Shown: piece by piece, positions 36,501-44,995 of the stretch
How the letters are laid out: each line of letters opens with the position of its first letter
Position numbering within the stretch: position 1 is the stretch's first letter
Source of the DNA: Winogradskyella aurantia
GTDB taxonomy: Bacteria > Bacteroidota > Bacteroidia > Flavobacteriales > Flavobacteriaceae
Direction of reading: 5' to 3'
Assembly (NCBI RefSeq): GCF_002266855.1
Contig: NZ_NGJN01000002.1
Span: 372,001 to 436,000, forward strand
Length of the DNA: 64,000 nucleotides
Translations under genes and position numbers: made by a program
The notes under the pieces: generated by a model
Database searches by the model: none
What the model saw: only the letters and a program-made list of their open reading frames with translations
What the model was told of the DNA's origin: nothing

Positions 36501-38389
36501 AGCATGTTGGTATGAATTTCAATAGGCGTAACAGAAGCACAACCTGTTGCATCATTTTCAATCCTGATATATACAATTTGCTCATTGGCAATAATATTGC
36601 TGTAATCCGTATCATTAGCTATCGCATTAACTCCATTTAAAGCATCTTCATTCGTTTCATGAAATGTTACGCTAACACCGGTCAGGTTCCCTATTACATC
36701 TGGGATTATATCTGTTAAGTTGAATTGCGCAAACCCATCATAATCGCTATCGCAAGCATCAATATAATGGTTGCTTCGATCAATAGTAGGAATTTCCGAT
36801 ACTTCAATATTCAATGTTGTTATTCCTCTGCAACCGGTTTGTTGATTTAATACACTCACATAGACCACTTCATTAGGGTTTGTGTTTACATAAGGCATTG
36901 GCAGTGGATTGGCACCGGCTATAGCATCGTTTTCAGTAGCATGGTAATTAACCAGGAGATTGTTTTGGCTATCCGTAATTTCATCATTTTTAACGGTTAG
37001 GTCAATTGACGTGAAACCGTCAGCTTCTTGATCATCACAAACAACCAAGGGAGTAGGCTCATTGATTATAGGCACATTGTTTACAATGAGATTCACTGTA
37101 GAGAATAATAGACAACCATTGGTTATATCCTCAATTCTCACATGAATGATTTGCGGGTTAGATGTGTTTTGTATCGGATTGTTTATGACATTGATGCCAC
37201 TTTCCGCTTCCGTTAGCGAATAATGATAAGAGATAACATAGTTTGATGCGGGTACTAAGGATAGTATTTCATCATCTTTCATAGATAAATCAAAAACCTC
37301 AATACCATCATTACTTAGGTCATCGCAAATCTCGTAATCAGAAATAAGAACTGAGGATTGTGTTGAGTTTAACTCTAAATTTATATCATCTTCAATAACG
37401 CAAACACCACCGGCCAGTGGTATTTCAATTTCCACTCTATAGTTTCCTGATTGTGTTGCATTATAAGTAGGACCCATAGCGCCTTCAATTAAGGTATTAT
37501 TTAAATACCAAGTATATGAGGCATTTGGATTATAGATGTTGCCATCTAATTCTGCCTCAGGGGCACAGGTGGTGAAGTCTTCTCCTAAATTTACGGACGC
37601 ATTGAAACTACTTCCCTGAATAAAAACGGCTGAGTCATAATTCTGATCGTTTTGATCTGCAATGACTAGTTTTATTTGATATTGTACATTGGGTTGTATA
37701 GCTGCCGTAGCAGAAAGTACGGTTGTTCTACCATTAAAATTGGTGTCGCCTAAATTATACCCATCGAAAAATTGCTCATTTGAAGCCTCACAAAAGCCAA
37801 CAATCTCATCATGTACGGTAGTGGTGTTTACTGGTATTGAAGTACCTGGAACCAAAGCTATATTAACATAGGGGCTATTTGTACCGGCTTCCCGAATTAG
37901 AAATGCAAATCCATCAGAATAGTCGCAGGGAAAGTTTGCAAAATACTCCTCTGATGCCAAAATATAATTGAATTGTATGGTATTTGAAATAGAAATGACG
38001 TCAAACTCAATGGATGTAGCATTTAAAGTACCAGTGATTCCTAAGGTGCTTTCTAAATCTGCATCGGAACCCCAGTTCTCATTACCTTCATTTAAGGTGG
38101 CGTTGTTAATCCCATTTCCAGCAGAAAGCACGTTGCCAGTGGTGAGCACGATACCATCCTCAAAAGGAAAATTTGACGCGCCACGCTGAAAATAACCAAA
38201 GCTTGTTAGACCAACTGTTGATCCGTTAACTGGAGATGAAATGTTAGATACTTCTATACATCCTTGTATTAAATTATTCTCTATTAAATTTTGGGCAGAT
38301 ATTGAATTGTCGATTACAACCTGTTGACCATAGCTAATGCCTAAGAACGCTAAAAACAGAGTTATGAGGGAAAGTTTAATACAGTCCAT
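33551..38389 (-). CDS. T9SS type B sorting domain protein with 11 CDxDxDG-type repeats (choice-of-anchor L)
   Basis: A 1612-residue exported surface protein. A signal peptide (cleavage near GISYGQ) is followed by a choice-of-anchor-L domain (about 25-265, with YILASEEY and YSDGFAFLI), an Ig-like segment, then 11 modules of roughly 95-105 residues (coordinates about 34270-37335). Each opens with a variant of CDDxxDG...FDL and includes a TIYVRVEN-type strand before a Cys. An Ig-like domain precedes the C-terminal type B sorting domain (PKFMTPNNDG ... GHFTIKR). The start is the ATG at 38389; an in-frame TTG at 38401 overlaps the -7 promoter box. No PorP/SprF partner is encoded nearby. It is probably an adhesin. 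Confidence 0.9.
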   Translation of the reverse strand: MDCIKLSLITLFLAFLGISYGQQVVIDNSISAQNLIENNLIQGCIEVSNISSPVNGSTVGLTSFGYFQRGASNFPFEDGIVLTTGNVLSAGNGINNATLNEGNENWGSDADLESTLGITGTLNATSIEFDVISISNTIQFNYILASEEYFANFPCDYSDGFAFLIREAGTNSPYVNIALVPGTSIPVNTTTVHDEIVGFCEASNEQFFDGYNLGDTNFNGRTTVLSATAAIQPNVQYQIKLVIADQNDQNYDSAVFIQGSSFNASVNLGEDFTTCAPEAELDGNIYNPNASYTWYLNNTLIEGAMGPTYNATQSGNYRVEIEIPLAGGVCVIEDDINLELNSTQSSVLISDYEICDDLSNDGIEVFDLSMKDDEILSLVPASNYVISYHYSLTEAESGINVINNPIQNTSNPQIIHVRIEDITNGCLLFSTVNLIVNNVPIINEPTPLVVCDDQEADGFTSIDLTVKNDEITDSQNNLLVNYHATENDAIAGANPLPMPYVNTNPNEVVYVSVLNQQTGCRGITTLNIEVSEIPTIDRSNHYIDACDSDYDGFAQFNLTDIIPDVIGNLTGVSVTFHETNEDALNGVNAIANDTDYSNIIANEQIVYIRIENDATGCASVTPIEIHTNMLLTATNLDDVSICDIDNDQEEEIDFGAIASRIMRDIPDITIEFYETETDRDNGVNAIDQSVSYSSLSNPQTIYLRLSSPTCTDVADIQIVLNPIQEFTSVGTLTVCDDDQDGLTTTELSNFDNLVTGGASDYSVTYFLTEADAEDNTNALPNLYDNSTNPFTLYPRVASDETGCADINSFMVEVLLAPESSTPNTIIICDADRDGVTVIDLSTSVSEALSQTEDRTVSLHNSLSDANSDVNAISNITNYQAQTETIYIRIENDNTGCYSVEELLIIVNTLPYVGTVNNEMSAYNICENESDGIGEFFFLTKDAEALNGQTGKNVSYYLSESEANTKTNPIDKENAFENSSNPQTIYIRVENDTDESCFMTSSFTIEVGTNPEFNEPTNWFVCDDMSNDGQETFNLSAKIEEIQAGFPDIQNISFYANETDAVNSTEPLPINFTNTVNPQQIYVQIDNGTICNSISSFVLNVIQVPTVNPTLPLEVCDDNYDAIVTVNLTDVDIDILDVRQDDIEIQYYETIEDAELNQNSINDPNNYTTSSITQTVYVKVTNTVSDCYTLVPIDIIVNLPPIITDFVNYNICANDDNFFDLNEISAFAVTNMAGIVFSYFSSETDAISNNNALNLDYTYQSNSDILYLRAQFTETECFIIYQFNLIVNTLPTANQPNDLIVCDDDFDGLFQFDLNLQNATVLGNQDASGLTVSYHNSMEDADTGNSPVDVDYFAFDGEIIYVRLENNSTGCYDTTLFNVVINPLPIIDIGDQVICLNNLPLLVSANTNNASDSYQWSTGETSPEIVITTIGTYWVRITSEFGCENMETFEVIESEAATIEATEIIDFSDPNNITVTISGIGNYLYQLDGGVPQESNVFNNVSMGYHTVTIIDLNGCAQVTKEVLVVDIPKFMTPNNDGYFDTWHIVGIETLPGTVIHIFDRYGKLVKVISADTPGWDGTYNGTKLPSSDYWFVADIKRGDQSFQIKGHFTIKR

Positions 38390-38398
38390 AAGCTGGCA

Positions 38399-38406
38399 CA
38401 AAGTTA
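38399..38406 (-). promoter_or_regulatory. -7 element upstream of the 1612-aa T9SS protein gene
   Basis: TAACTTTG on the minus strand, 9 nt before the ATG at 38389. A clear TTG at the expected distance is not present, so the -33 box is weak or diverged. Confidence 0.55.
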
Positions 38407-38712
38407 TAGGGATATAACGGATAGGTTTAGCTGATTATTAATTACTAGCATATCCCGAAGCGAAAAGTAAGTGTAAAGCGGATTAATTACAAATAAATCC
38501 GATGAAATGCTTAAAAACTTAACAAATTTACGATAAAGCGTTGTTCTATAAATAAAAAGACCTCCAAGGAGGCCTTTTTCCCAAATTGAATTTCTAAGAT
38601 ATTGGTTTAGAACAACCAAATACCTCTTAACCTAAACTCAATGGTTTGAAGTTATGAGAAGCCTTAGAAATTGACAAATAAATCAGTTGAATAGATAAAA
38701 ACCTTAACATTT
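38407..38712. other. about 300-bp region without a gene, containing a terminator
   Basis: The stretch between two T9SS protein genes has no convincing ORF. A 71-codon minus-strand reading frame here crosses the terminator and looks non-coding. The only clear element is the hairpin at 38554-38579; the remainder is AT-rich. Confidence 0.6.
38554..38579 (-). terminator. rho-independent terminator after the 612-aa T9SS protein gene
   Basis: On the minus strand AAAAAGGCCTCC and GGAGGTCTTTTT can pair with one A-C mismatch, followed by T-rich sequence. It lies about 135 bp past the stop of the gene at 38713. It separates this gene from the 1612-aa protein gene. Confidence 0.78.
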
Positions 38713-40551
38713 CTAGTAATTTACGTACACCCAACCTACCATTGGTCGATAGTCTGAATCATTGAGTTCCAATATGTAATAATAAGTTCCTACGGGAACA
38801 ATATTTCCCACACCGGTAACCCCACGATTGATTTCTCCGTACCAAGCTTTATTGTTATTGCCTTCAAATACCAAAGTACCGTAACGATTGTAAATTCTTA
38901 ATCGGTGTTCAATAAAAATATCATATAAGCCTCTGATATTGAACCAATCATTTGTGTTATCATCATTCGGTGAAAACCCTTGAGGTATTGTAGGTGGGCA
39001 ATTATCAAAAAGTAGCTCAAATTGAAAAATTGCATAGCATGGTGCACTTTCCCTTCTAATGTAGATGGTCTGCGGTACTTCAGAATTAACATAGTTTTCA
39101 ATATTCAAAATGGCATTTGTTTCAGTCTCAAGATCTTCTAGCGACTGAAAAAATGAAATGTTTTCTTCTGACAGATCACTATCGATGAGTGCGTCATATA
39201 GATTATAGGTTGAAATTCCAAAACCCTCATTACAGCCAATTAAACCGGGAAGTATTATGACATCAGGAATTACCAAAAGTTCGATGTCCGCGGCATTCAA
39301 ATTATTATCTTCATTTGTTTCGTCCACAATACCAACCATAGCTCCTGTATCATCAACACTAGCCACTACGGTTACATTAGGCCCGAGTTCTTCAGGAATT
39401 GTTAGGCTGATACTGTTGGTCTCGCTTGATCCAATATCTATTGGGTTTAAGGTATGGCTTTGGCCAACCAATGTATCACCTACGTAAAATGCAATAGGTG
39501 TATTTGCAGGAAGTGTTTCCGTACTGTTGAGGTTAAATACGGTATAGTCGAGTTCAACGTTATCTCCACCACAAAAAACCGTTGTGCTATCTATAGAGAT
39601 AGTAGCATCTGGTAGTCTGCTGTTGAGAACTGTAATGATGTTGTTTATAATAATTAAATCTGCTTGAAAGACACCATTTTCATCCAATCCACCAGTTGTT
39701 AGGCGAATTGAGGCCGAATTATCGCCTATATTGATGTTATTTTCGATGTTGTATACATCTAAATCAGCATTATAGAAGACATTTGAATTTGTAAATGTGT
39801 TGGTCCCATTAAAGGCATTATCGGCAAAATTTAGCGGAGGATTTGAAATGATGTTATTATTGATGGATAGCGATTCCCCAAAGTTGAGTGCGTTGTCACC
39901 TTCCCAAGCAAGAAAACCAATTTTTGCATTGTTGTTATCCAAAACATTAATATTAGATAAAGTAATGTCAAGGTTTTGTACGTTTCGATTAATAATTTCA
40001 AGCCCTTGAAACAAGCTTATTTGGTTTAAGGGGAGTGAGGCATCTTCATAAATAATATAAATACTCCAACCTCCAAAATTTGTTCTATTGGCACAGTAGC
40101 CAATGTCGGTTAGTAAAACAGTGTTAATATCTAAATCGGAAAACTCATAGAGACCGTTACCATTAGTATTTATGATTTCCGTAATGTCTGCATACGAGGA
40201 AAAATAGAGCATATCGCCAAACGTTGGCGAATTGTAGGTGACCGTGTAAGAGTCATCTGCCGTTACAGTATTACCATTTAGGGATACGGAGGCATCACCT
40301 GGTCCTGAACCAGCCCAATACAAATAGGCTTTGACTAAGGCATTGTCAGGATTGAGATTCAATTCCGCAGTAGAACTTTCCAACAGGGCGCAAAAATTGC
40401 TGCCGTTGTTTTCAGCTGGATTTAAGGTATTGCCAATGGCTAAGTAATCATATTGACCATTAAATTGTTCAAACAGGGTTATGGCCTGTGCAGACAACGC
40501 TATGTGCGAGCCAAACAAAAGAAAGCAACATATGTAAAATATTTTTTTCAC
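38713..40551 (-). CDS. T9SS type B sorting domain protein with one CD-type module
   Basis: A 612-residue secreted protein. The start is GTG at 40551; no in-frame ATG is available upstream. The signal peptide is MKKIFYICCFLLFGSHIALS. The first 300 residues form a beta-rich domain (LVKAYLYWAGSGPGDASVSLNGN) of the kind found in large surface proteins. A CARDB-like Ig segment follows (about 325-420), then one diverged repeat (CNEGFGISTYNLYDALI ... TIYIRRES). The sorting domain ends the protein (IPQGFSPNDDNTNDWF ... WVYVNY). It lies 35 bp downstream of the 1146-aa T9SS gene, so the two are probably cotranscribed. Confidence 0.88.
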   Translation of the reverse strand: MKKIFYICCFLLFGSHIALSAQAITLFEQFNGQYDYLAIGNTLNPAENNGSNFCALLESSTAELNLNPDNALVKAYLYWAGSGPGDASVSLNGNTVTADDSYTVTYNSPTFGDMLYFSSYADITEIINTNGNGLYEFSDLDINTVLLTDIGYCANRTNFGGWSIYIIYEDASLPLNQISLFQGLEIINRNVQNLDITLSNINVLDNNNAKIGFLAWEGDNALNFGESLSINNNIISNPPLNFADNAFNGTNTFTNSNVFYNADLDVYNIENNINIGDNSASIRLTTGGLDENGVFQADLIIINNIITVLNSRLPDATISIDSTTVFCGGDNVELDYTVFNLNSTETLPANTPIAFYVGDTLVGQSHTLNPIDIGSSETNSISLTIPEELGPNVTVVASVDDTGAMVGIVDETNEDNNLNAADIELLVIPDVIILPGLIGCNEGFGISTYNLYDALIDSDLSEENISFFQSLEDLETETNAILNIENYVNSEVPQTIYIRRESAPCYAIFQFELLFDNCPPTIPQGFSPNDDNTNDWFNIRGLYDIFIEHRLRIYNRYGTLVFEGNNNKAWYGEINRGVTGVGNIVPVGTYYYILELNDSDYRPMVGWVYVNY

Positions 40552-40586
40552 TGCTTTAAGTTTGTGAAATATAAATGGCTTTAAGG

Positions 40587-43500
40587 TTACCGTTTTAGTG
40601 TGAAATGACTCGTAAAGGTTCTACCATCTTGAAGCGTGACTTTAAACCAATAATCACTGCTTGGCATTTTAGCCCCATTGTAGGTTCCGTCCCAGCCGGA
40701 GCTAAGGGGGTTGAGTTCCTTTAATAATTTACCATGCCTATCAAATATAAGAATGCGCGAGTTTGGCTGTATTTGTGATGTTATTCCTATAACTTGCCAA
40801 TAGTCGTTATTACTGTCATTATTAGGTGTGAAAAACTTCGGAAAACCAATTACGGAAACCAAATCTTCAGATAGTCCACAATTATTTTTATCACGCACGT
40901 AAACGGTGTAGAGTCCTGGCCTGACATTTTCAAACGTATTACTATCTTGATAAGGGCCATTAATATCATCTAAGGCATATTCATAATTACCTTCTCCTGT
41001 CACATAAATGGAAATGGAATTATTATTATTAGCATCTACAATAGCTATGTCTGTAATTGTTGCGATATTAGAAGGCAGAACTGTTATAGTTCTTTCTTTA
41101 AAGCAGCCGTTAGTATTGCTGACTCTAACGGTGTACGTGCCAACTTCGTTCACCTCAATTTCAGAAGTGGTTTCACCAGTTGACCATTGATACAGATAAT
41201 TATTAGGCAAATCATCTATGATGCCACCATCTAAAACAGTGGGTTCAGGAAAAAAGTTGAGGCAATAAAAGGTTTCCGACTCTGTTTCAACATTTGGTAA
41301 TTTAAATACAGTTAAAGCTACCTCGCTAATGCCAAAGCAAGCGTTATTGTTTTCAACCCTAGAATAGATTGTTTGATTATAGGGAATGGTATTGGTGAAG
41401 GTTGGTCCAAGAGGGTTATTCTCTAATAAGGCATCCTCATAGGTTTCGTAGTACATTACATCTAGGTTTCCTGGAACACCTGCTAATACAGTAGCACTCG
41501 CATTTGTTAAATTAAAAGAGGCAAAACCATCTTCATTACTGTCATCATCACAAGTCTCGAGACTTGCATTATTTGTAGAAGTCGTGCTCACCTCGAGAGT
41601 AAGTTCACTAAAATTGAAGCAGTTGGTCAAGTCATTGGTAACCTTAACGACAAGGGTTTGTGGGTTAAAGAAATTGCTAAAGCTCTCCGTATTAAATCCA
41701 CCAATATTATTTTCTGCATCGTTTTGACTTAAATAAAAGGTCACGGACACGTCATTAGCATTAGATGTGATATCTGGTATGGCATCGTTTAGATTAAACA
41801 ATGTAAACCCCTCTGGAATGCCGTCTTCATCGCATTGAACGATAGTGACATCATTAGCGATTGGTGCAGGGTTAATCGTAAGGGATAAGCTATCAGTACT
41901 ATAACAACTAGTATTTGAGATATTTTCAATTCTCACGAAAATAGTTTCATTAAACGGTGTAGTATTAAAATAAATTAGTGGTAGGGGCGAGAGCTTATTA
42001 TCAGCATCGTCTTGGCTTGCGTGAAATGTCACGGTAGTTTCACTTTCGAGTTGTGAGCCTCTAATTGCAGGGATAATCAGGCCAAGATCTATTTCAGCAA
42101 TACCGTCTGTAATATCAGCAGTGTTGTCGCAAAATTCAATGGGTTCTAATTGTTCAATGTTGGGTGTGTCGAAAACTTCAATTTGGAAACTAGTGATATC
42201 AAAACAATTGGGGTTATCTACATTATCAACCCTAACGAAGACCGTTTGTGGATTCGTTATATTTTCATAAGGAAAGACAATTTCATTTTCGAGGTTATTG
42301 GCATCTTCTATACTCTCAAAATATTTCACATTAAATTGATCAGGGTCTTGTAATAATAGTGCTTCGGAATCTTTATCCCTAAAGTCAAATGTAAAAACAC
42401 CATCATTTCCTAGGTCATCACAAACGCTAATATCTGAGACGGAGTTGGCCAAAGGGATGTCAAAAACACCGACGACAGCACTACCTTCAATAGGGCATTC
42501 GCCATTGTTCGGTTCTATAAAAACTTCGTAAAAACCTGGAGTATCTACAAATAATTCAAATCCAGTTTCCGGTAAGGGATTGCCATTAAGTGACCATATA
42601 TAATCTGCACCGGGAATATCATCCGCAATTAAGGTATAGCTATCTCCTATACACAATCTTAGTTCGGTTGTGCTAACACCGTTTCGTATTATGTCTATCT
42701 GCGAACTAAATAACGATTGAATAAATGGCGGCAAGCCAATTCTACTTAAATTTTGACCAAACCCGCTAATATCAACCAAAATGCCTTGTTCATCATAATT
42801 AACGGCTAAGCCCTGGGCCTCAGGATTGTTTATTACACCCAAGAAGCGTCCTGAGCTACTAAAATTACCAAAATCAACCTGAGCTCTGTATATTTTTCTA
42901 TCGATACCCAGTTGTAAAGCACCTGCACTTAATTGATTAGATGTATGTATAACTTGTATAGAATTGGGTATATCTGTAGCTTCGAGATCCCATTGAAGGA
43001 CCTGGCTAGTGCCATTACCACCAATCCCAAAACCTATAGTGGCATAGGCCTTTCTTGTTTCAGCAGAAAACTCAACACCATAGGGACTATTATTATTCTG
43101 AGGACTATATAATTCTAAATTATTTGAAACTATACCAGTTTCATTATCAAAGTCATAGAGATAAACTCCGCCGCCAGCGTCTCCTCCAGCTATCGTAGCA
43201 AAGCCGTAGTGGGAAACAATTAATTTTGAAGCGTCTGGAGATGCTTTTAAGTATCCTAGGGCATTTCTTCGGTAGCCTTCAATGGGAATGTACGGTCCAA
43301 CCGTAGAAATTACAGGCGTTGGATTAACTCCAGTTTCCTCGATTTTAAAGGCATAAAAGGAATCTCCAAAATGCGTTATAACCCAAAAAGAGGAACAATC
43401 CTCTGCTCTAACGGCGGTTATTTTTTCAGAACATTTATATCTAATCTCAAGATCATCATTACTGTCATAAGTAACAAGTGGCACATTTTTTTCCGAATTG

Positions 43501-44027
43501 ACCACGTCACCGAATCCATTATTTAGGGTCATGTCTACAAGTGAATAGTTGAAACCATTATTGAAGCCATCATCGGCTCCTGGTACAGTTCCACCTCCAC
43601 TACTATAGTTTCCAGTGAACTGATTTGGATAAACAGCCGCATTTTCATGATGTGGCTCATCTACCGTGAAAATATAATATTGGTTAGGGGTGTTTGGTTT
43701 AGGCACAATTAGTCCTGATGAGGTACTAGATGGGTCGCCAAGTAAACCAGTATTGCCAAAATAATTGCCATTAGGCATTATTTGATGATTTCTACTCCAA
43801 ACCGTTTGCCCATCAGTGTAGAATAGGAGATTTCCATTGTCATCAGAGATGGTGGTGCATCCTTCAAGTGTGTTCAGCTGACCGTCTGTTATGGCCGTTA
43901 CCGCTCCAGTTTCGGAATCAAAACGCAAACCAGCATTTTGACCAAAATACCAAAACGAAGCTTCGTTTTGACCTTGAAGTATTAGTGAGAAAATAAAAAG
44001 TAGAAAGGTAAGTCCTGTATTCTTCAT
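40587..44027 (-). CDS. T9SS type B sorting domain protein with four CD-type modules
   Basis: A 1146-residue secreted protein. After the signal peptide (cleavage near LILQGQ) comes a beta-propeller-like domain of about 420 residues that opens WYFGQNAGLRFD, a start common in flavobacterial surface proteins. An Ig-like segment (CIGDSYTLIADD) follows, then four modules (about 525-910) starting CDDLGNDG, CDNTADITDG, CDEDGIPEG and CDDDSNEDG. A second Ig-like domain and a type B sorting domain (FPKFFTPNNDSNNDYW ... SHFTLKR) end the protein. The T9SS exports such proteins across the outer membrane. The binding target is unknown. Confidence 0.9.
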   Translation of the reverse strand: MKNTGLTFLLFIFSLILQGQNEASFWYFGQNAGLRFDSETGAVTAITDGQLNTLEGCTTISDDNGNLLFYTDGQTVWSRNHQIMPNGNYFGNTGLLGDPSSTSSGLIVPKPNTPNQYYIFTVDEPHHENAAVYPNQFTGNYSSGGGTVPGADDGFNNGFNYSLVDMTLNNGFGDVVNSEKNVPLVTYDSNDDLEIRYKCSEKITAVRAEDCSSFWVITHFGDSFYAFKIEETGVNPTPVISTVGPYIPIEGYRRNALGYLKASPDASKLIVSHYGFATIAGGDAGGGVYLYDFDNETGIVSNNLELYSPQNNNSPYGVEFSAETRKAYATIGFGIGGNGTSQVLQWDLEATDIPNSIQVIHTSNQLSAGALQLGIDRKIYRAQVDFGNFSSSGRFLGVINNPEAQGLAVNYDEQGILVDISGFGQNLSRIGLPPFIQSLFSSQIDIIRNGVSTTELRLCIGDSYTLIADDIPGADYIWSLNGNPLPETGFELFVDTPGFYEVFIEPNNGECPIEGSAVVGVFDIPLANSVSDISVCDDLGNDGVFTFDFRDKDSEALLLQDPDQFNVKYFESIEDANNLENEIVFPYENITNPQTVFVRVDNVDNPNCFDITSFQIEVFDTPNIEQLEPIEFCDNTADITDGIAEIDLGLIIPAIRGSQLESETTVTFHASQDDADNKLSPLPLIYFNTTPFNETIFVRIENISNTSCYSTDSLSLTINPAPIANDVTIVQCDEDGIPEGFTLFNLNDAIPDITSNANDVSVTFYLSQNDAENNIGGFNTESFSNFFNPQTLVVKVTNDLTNCFNFSELTLEVSTTSTNNASLETCDDDSNEDGFASFNLTNASATVLAGVPGNLDVMYYETYEDALLENNPLGPTFTNTIPYNQTIYSRVENNNACFGISEVALTVFKLPNVETESETFYCLNFFPEPTVLDGGIIDDLPNNYLYQWSTGETTSEIEVNEVGTYTVRVSNTNGCFKERTITVLPSNIATITDIAIVDANNNNSISIYVTGEGNYEYALDDINGPYQDSNTFENVRPGLYTVYVRDKNNCGLSEDLVSVIGFPKFFTPNNDSNNDYWQVIGITSQIQPNSRILIFDRHGKLLKELNPLSSGWDGTYNGAKMPSSDYWFKVTLQDGRTFTSHFTLKR

Positions 44028-44061
44028 AATATCTTTAATATGCAGCCAAAGGAGCTATGTT

Positions 44062-44105
44062 CTTACACATTTAAGACTACATACTATTTATGTATGAGAT
44101 GTAAG
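44062..44105. repeat. nested inverted repeat in the leader of the 1146-aa T9SS protein gene
   Basis: Outer arms CTTACA (44062-44067) and TGTAAG (44100-44105) enclose inner arms CATAC (44080-44084) and GTATG (44092-44096). It lies between a -7 element at 44127-44134 and the ATG at 44027, so it would be in the 5' leader and might influence mRNA stability or translation. Confidence 0.5.
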
Positions 44106-44126
44106 AATTTACATAGCAATTACTTT

Positions 44127-44134
44127 CAAAGATA
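44127..44134 (-). promoter_or_regulatory. -7 element upstream of the 1146-aa T9SS protein gene
   Basis: TATCTTTG on the minus strand, about 100 nt before the ATG at 44027 and directly after the stop of the ABC permease gene. No clear TTG lies at the proper distance. Confidence 0.5.
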
Positions 44135-44962
44135 TTATAAATCTCTCTTTTTTAATAATCGGTAAGATAAAAAGATGAAAAGAGCGGACCAACCTAAAAC
44201 GATGACGATTTCGTACCAGTGAACAGCATAGTCGTAAGCAATTTCTGTTTTCTCAGGAAACTTGGTCATCACAATGCGCTGAATAGGCTGATCGATAAGT
44301 TTGTACATAGATTCAAGAGGTAAAAAATTCTTTACTTTAAACGCAGTATCAGAGTTGCCAAAAACTTCATAGGCACCCCAAAAAATAAGCCATTCCACAA
44401 TATATAATACTACCAGAAAGGCTAACGCAAAAGCAGAGCGCTTTACTAACATACCAAAGAATAAACACAGACTGAAGAAGCCCACTAGCTTAACAAAATA
44501 GGCCAATAAAAATTCCACTTCCCTGAAAATTATTGCAGCTTCAGTATAGCTGGAATAATAAAGTCCAATAAAAAATGTTGCCAAACCAATTAACAAGGTA
44601 GCACAAAGCGAAAAGAAGACAATAGTATAGAATTTAGAAAGTATAAATTCTTTCTTACTCAGGCCGTCTATAAGATTTTGTTTAAGTGTTTTATTGCTGT
44701 ATTCGTTTCCGATCATACTCACTACAACAATAGCAAAGAAAAACTTAAAATAGGAGGCAAAAAATGTAGTAATATGCCAAATAATGGGAAAGTTAAAAAT
44801 ACCAAGCTCCCCAAGTTCTAGAGTGAAAAACCCAAAGAAATTAATTTTTATAGAAGAAAGTACCAAAACAGTAAATGGCAATATAAAGGATACAAATATT
44901 AATGCGCGACTAACTTTATTAAGCCATAATTTCTGTAGTTCTAATTGAATAAGACGTAACAT
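44135..44962 (-). CDS. ABC-2 type transporter permease
   Basis: A 275-residue membrane protein with about six helices and the ABC-2 arrangement. After the N-terminal helix comes a cytoplasmic stretch with MIGNEYSNKTLKQNLIDGLSKKEF, a motif typical of bacitracin/lantibiotic-immunity-like permeases. It starts 33 bp after the stop of the ATPase gene at 44996, so the two form one transporter. The substrate is unknown; regulators of this type are often next to such genes, but none is present here. Confidence 0.88.
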   Translation of the reverse strand: MLRLIQLELQKLWLNKVSRALIFVSFILPFTVLVLSSIKINFFGFFTLELGELGIFNFPIIWHITTFFASYFKFFFAIVVVSMIGNEYSNKTLKQNLIDGLSKKEFILSKFYTIVFFSLCATLLIGLATFFIGLYYSSYTEAAIIFREVEFLLAYFVKLVGFFSLCLFFGMLVKRSAFALAFLVVLYIVEWLIFWGAYEVFGNSDTAFKVKNFLPLESMYKLIDQPIQRIVMTKFPEKTEIAYDYAVHWYEIVIVLGWSALFIFLSYRLLKKRDL

Positions 44963-44995
44963 AACGTGATTGGTTGTGCTAACCCATAAATAGGA

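Noticed and set aside
33935..37335. DNA-level tandem repeats or a CRISPR-like array in the T9SS gene
   Set aside because: The repeats are protein modules of about 300 bp with diverged DNA; no short identical repeats with spacers were found.
38390..38401. Four-codon TTG extension of the 1612-aa T9SS protein
   Set aside because: The TTG overlaps the TAACTTTG promoter box; the ATG at 38389 gives a good signal peptide.
38404..38619. 71-codon minus-strand ORF in a gap
   Set aside because: It runs through a terminator hairpin, and its sequence does not look like a protein family.
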